30,789 nucleotides of DNA from the IMG/VR virus record IMGVR_UViG_3300045743_000462, positions 1 through 30,789 of that record; one strand, 5' to 3'. The notes beneath the pieces are model-generated. The model saw only the letters and a program-made list of their open reading frames with translations, was not told the origin of the DNA and did no database searches. The stretch comes from a virus. A program made the position numbers and the translations under genes. Shown here piece after piece: positions 7,702-15,222 of the stretch; the stretch's first letter is position 1, and each line of letters starts with the position of its first letter.

Positions 7702-7904
7702 ATCTGCCTGCCGGGAACCGGTATGCTGGCAAAGCGGGCTCTACTTCGGCGCAGCGGCCAATGCGGCGCGCAAATCACTAGTGCGCGGTAGCGTCACCAC
7801 CAGCGGCGCGCAGCAAGGGGGCGCAAACCCTTTATAAAGGGGGTCTGGCGCGCTGTGGCACCGATTTCACACCATCGCTATTTTAAACGCCTTATAGCGC
7901 GTTT
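7702..7904. other. Non-coding stretch between the G-like and protease genes
   Basis: No convincing gene is seen. It holds a perfect 14-bp palindrome CCCTTTATAAAGGG at 7828-7841 and a hairpin with 6-bp arms AAACGC (7885-7890) and GCGTTT (7899-7904) directly after the G-like gene stop codon. The hairpin may be a weak terminator for the upstream block before transcription restarts at the late promoter. Confidence 0.5.
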
Positions 7905-8387
7905 TTAGCCGATGACGGCTTTTTGCAGGAACGCGTAGCACACGGTTAACACGCCGTGCTCGGCCTCGGGGCTGAGGTTGCCGTTGGCGTCCATCGGCAA
8001 GTAGGGTCTGGCCTGGATGGTGACGCTATGGTTTTTGCCTGCGGTGCCGCCGAGCTGCTGGATGGCGGCATACGGGTGGGCGTCGCCTGCCACGCCAATG
8101 GCCGCATAGGCCGGGCCGCTGTCGGCGATGACGCTGCGCGCCAGCGCGCCGCTCACTTGCAGGATCTTGCCGGGCCAGCTGCCTTTTTTGGTCCGTTCCG
8201 CGATTGTGCGCGCTGACAGTGACGCCCAGCGCGGTTGGCCCTGGGCGCGGAAATTGTCCTCGGTCTGGGCCAGTAGTTCCGCCGCGATGGCGGGCATGAG
8301 TTTGTCGATGCGTCCGGTGCGGGCGATGGCATCGAGGGCGGTGTGTAGCTCCTGGCTGTGCAGGGTAAATTCAATCGGTGCGGTCAT
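7905..8387 (-). CDS. Virion morphogenesis protein, Mu gpG / P2 gpS-like
   Basis: A 160-residue protein starting MTAPIEFTLHSQELHTALDA. ATG 8387 overlaps the stop of the F-like gene by 4 nt; a longer open frame upstream is only a shadow. The core RWASLSARTIAERTKKG followed by ILQVSGALARSV and HPYAAIQQLGGTAGKNHSV, then ARPYLPM, is the hallmark of the phage virion morphogenesis (tail completion) family: a Trp-x-x-Leu segment, an L-x-x-SG-x-L motif and a final RP(Y/F)L. It takes part in joining head and tail. Confidence 0.88.
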   Translation of the reverse strand: MTAPIEFTLHSQELHTALDAIARTGRIDKLMPAIAAELLAQTEDNFRAQGQPRWASLSARTIAERTKKGSWPGKILQVSGALARSVIADSGPAYAAIGVAGDAHPYAAIQQLGGTAGKNHSVTIQARPYLPMDANGNLSPEAEHGVLTVCYAFLQKAVIG

Positions 8388-9256
8388 TGTGCGTGTCCTG
8401 GCAAAATTGTCTGGCTCAATGCGCCGACGGCGCCGTGCCAGCGGTTGGCCTCCGGTTGCCAGACCGCTTGGCCGACGTTGTAGGCAAAACCGGGGTCGGT
8501 GCGGATGATGATTGGCCTGCCCGCGTGGATGCTCTTGAACGATGCCTGTTTGGCTTCGCGCACGTTGTCGCCGCCGCCCACCGTGACCGTGCGCAGGGTG
8601 ATTGGTTCGGCGTCGGATGAGCGCAGCGCGTCGGATTCCCGCGCCAGCGCCGCCGCCGATACGGGCACCGCGCGGCAACGGCAAAGGTAGCCGTTGGGCG
8701 GGTAATAGTACTGCCAGAACACGTCGTCGTAGCGGTACATGCGCCCGTCCAGCGCGGCGTGATCGGGCCGGGTGCGCCGGTCCAGTACGGCGACATAGCG
8801 CCACACCGGGTGGGTATCGACCGCCGCCAGCATGGTCTTGTAGCGGCCCGCCATGAAGGCGCTTTGCATGTTGGTCTGGTAAATGGTCCATAGCCGCCGG
8901 GCGCTGCCCAGCTGCGCCGGGGCGGTGGTGCCGCCGTGCGCCGGTGTGATCTCGCCGGTGTCGGGGTCCACGGCTTTGCCCCACCAGCCTTTGCTTTGCA
9001 GCACGGGCGTCAAGTCGGCGCTGAATTGCTTGAAGGTCTGGCCCTGCTTTGCTGCCTTGATCAGCGCGTCGCTGATCGATTGCAGCACATCCAATTTGGT
9101 CACTTTGGCGACCGTGAATTGCTGTGCGTGCTGTTCGTCGAGCAGTTCGTGCCAGTCCCAGGTGATGGCAAATTTTTTGGCTTGAAAGTAGGCGATCACG
9201 TCTGCCGGGGCCAGGCCGATGACGGCTTTGACGTCCGCTTGCATGAGCTTAGGCAT
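8384..9256 (-). CDS. Minor head protein, Mu gpF-like (head morphogenesis family)
   Basis: A 290-residue protein with GAGG 9 nt before the ATG and an 8-nt overlap with the portal gene. Residues 118-200 carry the Mu F-type signature: ARRLWTIYQTNMQSAFMAGR, then VLDRRTRPDHAALDGRMY and finally YPPNGYLCRCRAVPVS with two close cysteines. This domain is shared by Mu gpF and SPP1 gp7-like minor head proteins that associate with the portal and may go with the DNA. It follows the portal gene, as in Mu. Confidence 0.9.
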   Translation of the reverse strand: MPKLMQADVKAVIGLAPADVIAYFQAKKFAITWDWHELLDEQHAQQFTVAKVTKLDVLQSISDALIKAAKQGQTFKQFSADLTPVLQSKGWWGKAVDPDTGEITPAHGGTTAPAQLGSARRLWTIYQTNMQSAFMAGRYKTMLAAVDTHPVWRYVAVLDRRTRPDHAALDGRMYRYDDVFWQYYYPPNGYLCRCRAVPVSAAALARESDALRSSDAEPITLRTVTVGGGDNVREAKQASFKSIHAGRPIIIRTDPGFAYNVGQAVWQPEANRWHGAVGALSQTILPGHAQ

Positions 9257-10751
9257 CTTGCAGTTCCTCGGCGACCATCAGGCGCCCGATGGTGTCTACT
9301 GCAAAATTGATTTTGGTCAGGGTGGCGCGCAGCGCGCTGTCGTCCATCGTGGGGTAGATGTCGGCCAGCGCCGCCTCGGCGCTCTCGAAGTCGCTATGCA
9401 GGCGCAGGGCGTCGATCACCGGCTTGATGAGTGCGACGGTGACGCCAGGCAGGATCTTGGTGAGATAGGCGGCGACGGCGGCGTCGATATCGATCTCGTC
9501 GGGCTGCTGCTCGGCGAAGGTCGGATCGGGCAGGCGCTTTTGCAGCGGGCCGCGCATCGCGCCGTGGTCCAGATCGCCCTCTTGCAGATTGTAGGCGCGC
9601 TGAAAATAAGCTGGTGTGAAGACGACCCCGGCGCTCTTGAGCTTTTCGTCACGTTCGGCGAGCGCTTTATCGACTTTGTCTTTTTCAAAGAGGCGGTACT
9701 TTGGCGTCTCGTCTGGCAGCAAACCAAAATTAAACCAGCAGAAGCGGTCAATGATGCCCTGAAAACCGTCACAGACCATGTCCGCATCGTCGTCGCGGAT
9801 GTCGTCGGTGACGCCGGTGCCTGCGGTGGCGCTGGCATGGGTGCGGTTGCCTTCGGTGGTGGCGTTTTGGCCTAGCAAGGCAATGTTGATGTCGGCTTTG
9901 CATTCATCGACCAGCAGCTTGTACTGGTTGTCGCCCGCGCCGACTTTGCGCTCCAAGAGCGTCACGGAGGCATCGTCGGGGATAACGGCGACGGCGTCTT
10001 CGACCATGTTTTCGAGTTGATCGGCCAGGTCGTCATAGGCTTCGGTCTTGGCGCTGCGCGGCAGTTTGCCGATGGGGAACGGCATGCCGTATTTTTCGCA
10101 AAATTTAACCCACCATTTCATGCTGCCCTGCATGAAGGTGACGGCCCAAAACACGAGCGACAGATCAGCTTCGCCATAGGGGTTGTCGTAGCTTGGGTCT
10201 TGTCGCACCAGGACGAACTTGGCCGGGTCGCACAGTTCGCCTAGTGGGTTGCCTGCGGCGCGAAAGCGCAGCAGGTTGTCTTGGTCAAAAAAGAACCAGG
10301 CGGCGGGCTTGGCTTCGACCTTGACGGGCCAGTATTGTCCGGCGCGGATGGCCCAGGTGATCTCGACGGGCTGATAGCCATACAATCCCGCGTTGAGCAT
10401 TTGCCGGATCAATGGCCGCACTTTCAGCTGGCCGAGCATGGTATTGACGGCGTCCAGCACGTCACCGCGCCCGATGTAGGTGGCGGCATCGATGCCGCGC
10501 TGCAAACGGACGACGGCGGCTTTGCGCCGTCGCACCAGCCCGGCGACAATCGGCACTTTTAACAGGTCGCTGTAGACGGCAATCGAGCGACCGGCGGCGC
10601 GCAGGATCTTGTCGGGGTTCGGCAGCTGATACCCTGCGATGGTAAAGCCCATGGCGCGGCTGCGGGTGGCGACCGCATCGAGGCCCGGTTCGTTGTTGTT
10701 GGTCAGCGGCATGAAGCCGCCATCGGCCAGGGCCAAATTGTCTTGTGTCAT
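9249..10751 (-). CDS. Portal protein, DUF935 family, Mu gp29-like
   Basis: A 500-residue protein. The N-terminal half contains RSRAMGFTIAGYQLPNPDKILR and the middle has AGLYGYQPVEITWAIRAG, FVLVRQDPSYDNPYGEADL and FCEKYGMPFPIGKLP, typical of DUF935 portals of Mu-like phages; C-terminal NFAVDTIGRLMVAEELQDA closes the protein. The dodecameric portal is the DNA entry channel and terminase docking site. The ATG overlaps the large terminase stop by 4 nt (ATGA). Confidence 0.92.
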   Translation of the reverse strand: MTQDNLALADGGFMPLTNNNEPGLDAVATRSRAMGFTIAGYQLPNPDKILRAAGRSIAVYSDLLKVPIVAGLVRRRKAAVVRLQRGIDAATYIGRGDVLDAVNTMLGQLKVRPLIRQMLNAGLYGYQPVEITWAIRAGQYWPVKVEAKPAAWFFFDQDNLLRFRAAGNPLGELCDPAKFVLVRQDPSYDNPYGEADLSLVFWAVTFMQGSMKWWVKFCEKYGMPFPIGKLPRSAKTEAYDDLADQLENMVEDAVAVIPDDASVTLLERKVGAGDNQYKLLVDECKADINIALLGQNATTEGNRTHASATAGTGVTDDIRDDDADMVCDGFQGIIDRFCWFNFGLLPDETPKYRLFEKDKVDKALAERDEKLKSAGVVFTPAYFQRAYNLQEGDLDHGAMRGPLQKRLPDPTFAEQQPDEIDIDAAVAAYLTKILPGVTVALIKPVIDALRLHSDFESAEAALADIYPTMDDSALRATLTKINFAVDTIGRLMVAEELQDA

Positions 10752-12304
10752 CGCGTAAATCCTGATGTGATGTCGGCGCGGCGACGTGCGCGGCGGCGAC
10801 TGTGTTTTTTGCTGGCGCTGCCACGGCTGGCGACGCGCAGCGGGCCGGTATTGAGTTCAAAGCTGGCATACACGCCCAACGCCAGCGCGATGGCGGCGTC
10901 GCCGTGGCGCTTTTGGCCTTTGTCGTCTTCGCTCTTGGTGCGCTCGCGCACCTGGGCGATGCCTTTGATCATCTCCAGCGTGCGCAGATCGTCGCGCATG
11001 TCGGCGTGGCGCGGGATGTCCTGGAGCGTGCGGTCTTCAAAGCAGCTTTTGAGTTTGGGCATGTGCTGGCGATACCAGGACTGGCTGAACATGATCTGGG
11101 CGATCAGCGCCGGGCCGTATTTTTGCATGGTCTTTTCCGCCACTTGCGCGCCATTGCCGCCCGCATCGAGCGCCGCGCCCATCAGGTTGGGCAGACGGTC
11201 CAGGATGTACCAGAGGATTTGCTCTTGCTGGTCGAACGGCACGTTTGCCATTTCCAGCACGAACGGCACGCGCCGCACCAGGTCGTCAGCGACGATGAGC
11301 GGGATGGCGATGCTCAGATCGACCTTGCGCGCAAAGTCCTGGCCCAGATAGGCGCGGACATTGGCAGGGATGGCGGCCAGCAGCGGGGCCAGTTCGCGTT
11401 CGCACCAATCGGCGATCTCGCGCTTGCGGTCCGCTTCCGGCAGGAAGACGAAGTCGGCGTCGCACTTGATGCGCACAATCGGTGTCGCTTCGCTCATGCA
11501 CGATTCGATGAGGGCGATGGAGAGGTATTTGCCGCCGCCTTTGCTCGGGATGCAATCGAGTTCTTCGGCGGCGGCGTCGCCATAAAAATTGCGTATCTGG
11601 GCGATCTTGGCCGCTTCGACGGCGGGCGACCAGTCTTCGTTCAGGACCAAGCAGATGCGCTGGATCAGGCCATCTTTGACCGCATCGTCAAACGTGATGG
11701 TGTGGACCGAATAGGCCAGCTTGCCTTCGTGGCAGGCGGTGATGATCTCGTTAAAATGGTTGCCGGTGCCGTTGTGGGTCGAGATGATATGTACTTGACC
11801 GCCCCACATGGTGACGGCCATGGCCGCTTTGAGCAGTTCTTCCAAGTCGGGGTGGAACGCGGCCTCGTCCAGGATCAGGCGTCCGCGCTTGCCGCGCAGG
11901 TTGGCTGGCGCGGACGATAGCGCGGTGATCTTGTAGCCGCTGGCAAAGTTGACGGTCCAGGTCTTGACACTTTTTTTCTCGTCACCCTCGACCCAGACTT
12001 CTTCGCCTTCGGTGATCTCGCTGGCCGCCATTTGATAGAAGGCGGACCAGCCTGCGCAGTCGCGGATAAACTCTTTGGCCATGTCGTGGTTGTATCCCAC
12101 GTACCAGCTATCCATGCCATTTTCGCGGGAGGCCAGCAGGGTGCAATCGGCGGCTTCGCCAAACGACAGACCGCAGCGCCGGGTCTTTTCAACGATTTTG
12201 ACCTGGCTGGTGTCTGCGATCCAGCGCTTTTGATAGGGCAGCAGCACGCCCGACGCGGGCGTGATGCGGGTCGGTTTGAGCGATTGGTCGGCGATGGCGG
12301 CCAT
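10748..12304 (-). CDS. Terminase large subunit, Mu gp28-like
   Basis: A 518-residue packaging ATPase and nuclease. An N-terminal Q-like PYQKRWIAD segment (24-31) is followed by a P-loop-like VEKTRRCGLSFGEA (38-51) and Walker B LILDEAAF (143-150, with D146 and E147). The RNase H-like nuclease is seen as LGQDFARKVDLS (D323), ALDAGGNG (D380) and the late HGDAAIAL (D469). The very basic tail (KKHSRRRARRRADIT) may bind DNA. The start shares one base with the stop of the small subunit (TAATG), so expression is coupled. In Mu-like phages the enzyme packages headful DNA starting at the phage end with host DNA attached. Confidence 0.93.
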   Translation of the reverse strand: MAAIADQSLKPTRITPASGVLLPYQKRWIADTSQVKIVEKTRRCGLSFGEAADCTLLASRENGMDSWYVGYNHDMAKEFIRDCAGWSAFYQMAASEITEGEEVWVEGDEKKSVKTWTVNFASGYKITALSSAPANLRGKRGRLILDEAAFHPDLEELLKAAMAVTMWGGQVHIISTHNGTGNHFNEIITACHEGKLAYSVHTITFDDAVKDGLIQRICLVLNEDWSPAVEAAKIAQIRNFYGDAAAEELDCIPSKGGGKYLSIALIESCMSEATPIVRIKCDADFVFLPEADRKREIADWCERELAPLLAAIPANVRAYLGQDFARKVDLSIAIPLIVADDLVRRVPFVLEMANVPFDQQEQILWYILDRLPNLMGAALDAGGNGAQVAEKTMQKYGPALIAQIMFSQSWYRQHMPKLKSCFEDRTLQDIPRHADMRDDLRTLEMIKGIAQVRERTKSEDDKGQKRHGDAAIALALGVYASFELNTGPLRVASRGSASKKHSRRRARRRADITSGFTR

Positions 12305-12828
12305 TACCCGCCGATGCCCAGGATCTTGCGCTTGATTTCGTCGGCAGCTTCGTCGGACAGGCCGCCGCCTTTTTTGAGGGTCTTTTCGAGCGCTTGCGCT
12401 GCTTCCTTGATGCGGGCTTTGACGCTGGCCTTGTATTCTTTCAGGCCAATGCTCGATTTGGTGAGCGCGGCGACGGCTTTGACGAGGTCGGTGAAATCGA
12501 CTTTTTCAGGGTCGATTTTCATCTTCATCATGATTTCCATGGCGTTGGATAAGGCGAGCTGGCCGACCGCTTCCGCCAGGTCGGCCTGATCGTCGCCGAT
12601 CTGCGCGACGACGGCGCTGGCGACCTCCTGGCTGGCGCGCAGCCGGTTGATGTTTTCTTCATACTCCGAGCCATACCGGTGCAGCGCGCTCTTGCTGATG
12701 TCGATGCCACGCTCGGCCAGCTGGGCGGCCAGCGCTTCGTAACCGGAAAAGGAATTGGCAATCAACGCTTGATTGAGCCAATCCCGGTCTTCGGGTGGCA
12801 ATTTTTTAACGCCGGAGACGGGCGGCAT
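12304..12828 (-). CDS. Terminase small subunit, DUF3486 family, Mu gp27-like
   Basis: A 174-residue protein starting MPPVSGVKKLPPEDRDWLNQ. ATG 12828 overlaps the upstream stop by one base (TGATG); residues further upstream are a shadow. The N-terminal helix-turn-helix-like segment (ALAAQLAERGIDISKSALHRYGS) and long helical C-terminus are typical of DUF3486 proteins, the probable DNA-recognition subunit of Mu-like terminases. Gene order before the large terminase supports this. Confidence 0.88.
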   Translation of the reverse strand: MPPVSGVKKLPPEDRDWLNQALIANSFSGYEALAAQLAERGIDISKSALHRYGSEYEENINRLRASQEVASAVVAQIGDDQADLAEAVGQLALSNAMEIMMKMKIDPEKVDFTDLVKAVAALTKSSIGLKEYKASVKARIKEAAQALEKTLKKGGGLSDEAADEIKRKILGIGG

Positions 12829-13445
12829 CAGTGCCGCCCATTGCATTCTGGCCGGGGCATGATGCCGGGCAGCATGGAGGTGGTGCCCTGGGCGATATCG
12901 GTGCCTTCGCGGGTCAGCACCACTTGCCAATACGGGCCGTCGTCGCGTGTGATGGTGATCAGTTTGCGCTTTTCCAGATAGCCCAGCTCGCAGCGCAATT
13001 GGACGGCGCCGACCGGCATGGAGACGTCATGGATGCTCATTTGCATGATGGTCTCATCCATTGGGTATGGTGCGGCGACGGTGAGCGCGTGCAGGATGCG
13101 CCCGCGCAGCATGGTGCGTTGCAGCTGCTGCATGTCGGGTGTGGTCGGCCCGGCAGGTCGGGCGATACCGGCCTCGCACGTGACGGTATATTCGACCAGG
13201 TCAACGCCGTGCCAGGTCAAATCGGCCTGCCAGTGCGGTTGGTCGCGGGTCAGCTTGATCAGTTCGCGCTGGTCCAGATAGGCCAGCTCTTGCCGCATCT
13301 CTTCGCGGGTCGGGTGCGCCAGGGGCTGCATGGCCGCGTGCAGCAGTTCGTCTGACAATGGCTGGGTGCGGTCCTGATACAGGGCGATCATGATGTGCCA
13401 GCGCAGCAAGTAGCGCCGGTTATTTTGCAGGTGGTGTTGGCTCAT
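12828..13445 (-). CDS. Protein with two tandem winged-helix domains
   Basis: A 205-residue protein that is an internal duplication. Residues about 11-88 and 110-188 both carry the pattern RxELxYLxxRxLIxxTRD-WQxxLTxxGxD, which is a winged-helix DNA-binding fold ending in a beta-hairpin wing. Mu-like phages often have a single-domain protein of about 100 residues at this place, before the small terminase; here two copies are fused with a Pro-rich linker (ARPAGPTTPD). The function is unknown; a role in packaging-site recognition or late regulation is conceivable. Confidence 0.7.
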   Translation of the reverse strand: MSQHHLQNNRRYLLRWHIMIALYQDRTQPLSDELLHAAMQPLAHPTREEMRQELAYLDQRELIKLTRDQPHWQADLTWHGVDLVEYTVTCEAGIARPAGPTTPDMQQLQRTMLRGRILHALTVAAPYPMDETIMQMSIHDVSMPVGAVQLRCELGYLEKRKLITITRDDGPYWQVVLTREGTDIAQGTTSMLPGIMPRPECNGRH

Positions 13446-13463
13446 TGCTGGTCCTTAGAATAC

Positions 13464-13757
13464 TTACGATACACGGGGGCTGTTCATGAATTTGTCGAGT
13501 AATTTGCTTTGGCCCTGTTGCAGCAGATCGAGCTGGCGCTGCATGGTGACGGTTTCGCGCAGCCAGTCGTCGCGGCGCAGGGTTTCGGCGCTGATCTTGT
13601 CGACCCGCTGGCTTAATGCGGTTTGGGCGGCTTCGATGACTTTGTAGCGCTCGTCCTGGCGCTTTTCATAGAGGCTTAAAAATTGCCGCCAGACGCCATA
13701 AAATGCGCTGATCAAGCCCAATAGCAGGGTGATCGCCTGCCATACGCTGAGCACCAT
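13464..13757 (-). CDS. Membrane-anchored coiled-coil protein, DUF2730-like
   Basis: A 97-residue protein with one N-terminal transmembrane segment (VWQAITLLLGLISAFYGVW, about residues 4-22) followed by a charged coiled coil (KRQDERYKVIEAAQTALSQR and onwards). ATG 13757 is preferred because GGAG lies 6 nt upstream; a GTG 12 nt earlier is possible. Its position after the spanins and before terminase, and its architecture, fit DUF2730 proteins of Mu-like phages. A role in lysis is possible but unproven. Confidence 0.7.
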   Translation of the reverse strand: MVLSVWQAITLLLGLISAFYGVWRQFLSLYEKRQDERYKVIEAAQTALSQRVDKISAETLRRDDWLRETVTMQRQLDLLQQGQSKLLDKFMNSPRVS

Positions 13758-13769
13758 GCCTGACTCCAC

Positions 13770-14279
13770 TTAGGGGGTGGTGCGGCATGCCGCACGCAAG
13801 GTGGTCGCCAGTGACTGGCATGCACCCAGTTGCAGGCTTACTTGATCGGCTTCGCCGGTAAGATCAAGAAGAAATTGAGTAGCCGTTGCTGAAAGCTCGG
13901 CGGTGGCGGTCTCATGATCGCCGCTGGCAGGTCCGGCAGGACCGGCACCGGGGTTTCGATCACACGTACTGTCGGCGATGCGCAGCCGCACAGCGCCAGC
14001 ACGCACGCGGTCAGCAAGCTGTTTTTGATTGATTTGCGCATTGGACAGCTCCTGTTGAAATGAAAGGGTGAGCTTGCCAACGCCCGCTTGCGCCTCTGCC
14101 TCGATACCATGGACACGTTGATGGGCTGCGATCATGGCGGCGCTCGTGGCGCGCTCCGCAGCGATGGCGACGGCGGTCTGGTGGTGCGTCAATGACGGCA
14201 CGACGACAGCCAAGGCCACCGATGCGCCCAGGATGGCGGCAATCAGGTGTGTGGCAACAGGGAAAGGACAATCAAGCAT
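13770..14279 (-). CDS. Inner-membrane spanin, Rz-like
   Basis: A 169-residue protein with an N-terminal signal-anchor (HLIAAILGASVALAVVVPSL, residues 11-30), then a long periplasmic helical region and a C-terminal section with VRLRIADSTCDRN, TAELSATATQFL and QLGACQSL, the usual pattern of Rz/LysB-type i-spanins. The o-spanin is nested in another frame, which strongly supports the call. Spanins fuse inner and outer membranes in the last step of lysis. GAGG lies 7 nt before the ATG; it is the first gene after the candidate late promoter at 14332-14375. Confidence 0.85.
   Translation of the reverse strand: MLDCPFPVATHLIAAILGASVALAVVVPSLTHHQTAVAIAAERATSAAMIAAHQRVHGIEAEAQAGVGKLTLSFQQELSNAQINQKQLADRVRAGAVRLRIADSTCDRNPGAGPAGPASGDHETATAELSATATQFLLDLTGEADQVSLQLGACQSLATTLRAACRTTP
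13838..14041 (-). CDS. Outer-membrane spanin, Rz1-like lipoprotein, nested in the i-spanin gene
   Basis: A 67-residue lipoprotein wholly inside the Rz-like gene in another frame. ATG 14041 is chosen for AGGAG 8 nt upstream; the frame also opens earlier. MRKSIKNSLLTACVLALCGC is a basic N-terminus plus hydrophobic stretch and lipobox ending at Cys20, followed by a short Pro-rich periplasmic part (PVPVLPDLP, MRPPPPSF), as in Rz1 proteins. It would be anchored in the outer membrane and bind the i-spanin. Confidence 0.88.
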   Translation of the reverse strand: MRKSIKNSLLTACVLALCGCASPTVRVIETPVPVLPDLPAAIMRPPPPSFQQRLLNFFLILPAKPIK

Positions 14280-14331
14280 AAAACAACCTCGGCAAGCTCA
14301 TTGATAAAACACCTCGTTGGTGTGAGCTTTC

Positions 14332-14375
14332 ATGATGCCAAAGTTGCTTGCGGATGTAATTTGATGCGCGTCAAA
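14332..14375 (-). promoter_or_regulatory. Candidate late promoter before the spanin genes (equivalent of Mu Plys)
   Basis: TTTGATGCGCGTCAAA at 14360-14375 is a 16-bp palindrome with one mismatch. On the minus strand it is followed after exactly 22 bp by CATCATG (hexamer 14337-14332), the same arrangement as at 7658-7701. Transcription would start near 14325 and enter the spanin-terminase-head operon. The likely activator is the Mor family protein encoded at 24327-24686. Confidence 0.65.
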
Positions 14376-14463
14376 ATCAGACGGCGAATTGAGGCGGGAT
14401 ACAGTTTAACCCCGCGTTACTGGGTATGTGGGGGACTGCAAATACCCTTTATTTATCGAGTCG
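14376..14463. other. Non-coding gap after the lipoprotein gene, with two dyads
   Basis: No gene is seen. Arms GGGTAT (14422-14427) and ATACCC (14442-14447) form a hairpin, and on the plus strand this is followed by a T-rich run (TTTATTT). A second GCGGG/CCCGC dyad is close by, between about 14395 and 14415. These could end the moron transcript before the late promoter, but no classical T tract follows on the minus strand. Confidence 0.4.
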
Positions 14464-15222
14464 TTAATCGACCGGACCATTGTTATACGCCAGCTTGCGT
14501 AGCCCAGCAACCGTTTCAGCATGGCTGGCCGCGTAGTTGGTTCTTTCAAAAACATACAGGTCAAGCGTGTTGTCACAATGCCGTTTTTTGGTGCCGCCTT
14601 CAAAGATGATCGCCAACGCATCGAAAACCTGATACGGCGTCACGTCATTAACAATGGTTGTCACCTGTCCCGCTGATTTCACCAGGTCGTCTGGCGTGCC
14701 AACGCATACGGCGCTTGCCGCACGCAGCGCTGCATCATAGGGCGTCTCGTCAGCCGGGACAGATGTTTGCGACTGCGACGGAACGCCAGTCAGAAACAAG
14801 GTTAGATCACCGTTCGATTCGCGCTGTCTGTCGAGACATAAATTTTGGCAGCCTTCTTTTGCTATAACCAAGCGCCTGCCGTCCTTGCTGACATCAAAAA
14901 AACAGGTGTGACCCCTTGCCATGTACTCCCCAGGTATCCCCGTGTCGCTCTCAGGAATTTTTACCGTAATACCCGGCCTGTATCCTTCTTCCACCGATTG
15001 TTCGCGCAGTGATGCGGCATAGGTATCCAAACCGGAGCACGCTTGCCGAATTTTGGGCCATGCTGCGGTGAGCAATTTCTTTGTTTCTGGGCGGACCCCT
15101 TCCGGCATTTTTATTTCAAGCGGGGGCGCTTGTTTTGCTGGGGCGGGTTGAGTCGATGGGGCATCGTCGCCACAACCCGCCAACGTGAATATGAGTAATC
15201 CAAGGCAAAAATTAAATCTCAT
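14464..15222 (-). CDS. Putative lipoprotein of unknown function
   Basis: A 252-residue exported lipoprotein. The signal peptide MRFNFCLGLLIFTLAGC ends in a lipobox LAGC with Cys17, followed by Asp-Asp and a Pro/Ala-rich linker. The mature part has seven or more Cys (for example CSGL, GHTCFFD, EGCQNLCLD, AVCVGT, RHCDNT), suggesting a disulphide-rich periplasmic domain. I do not recognise the family. It overlaps the membrane protein gene upstream by 4 nt (ATGA), so they are co-translated. Asp at +2/+3 often signals inner-membrane retention in enteric bacteria, which would fit a cell-surface or superinfection-exclusion role; this is only inference. Confidence 0.75.
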   Translation of the reverse strand: MRFNFCLGLLIFTLAGCGDDAPSTQPAPAKQAPPLEIKMPEGVRPETKKLLTAAWPKIRQACSGLDTYAASLREQSVEEGYRPGITVKIPESDTGIPGEYMARGHTCFFDVSKDGRRLVIAKEGCQNLCLDRQRESNGDLTLFLTGVPSQSQTSVPADETPYDAALRAASAVCVGTPDDLVKSAGQVTTIVNDVTPYQVFDALAIIFEGGTKKRHCDNTLDLYVFERTNYAASHAETVAGLRKLAYNNGPVD

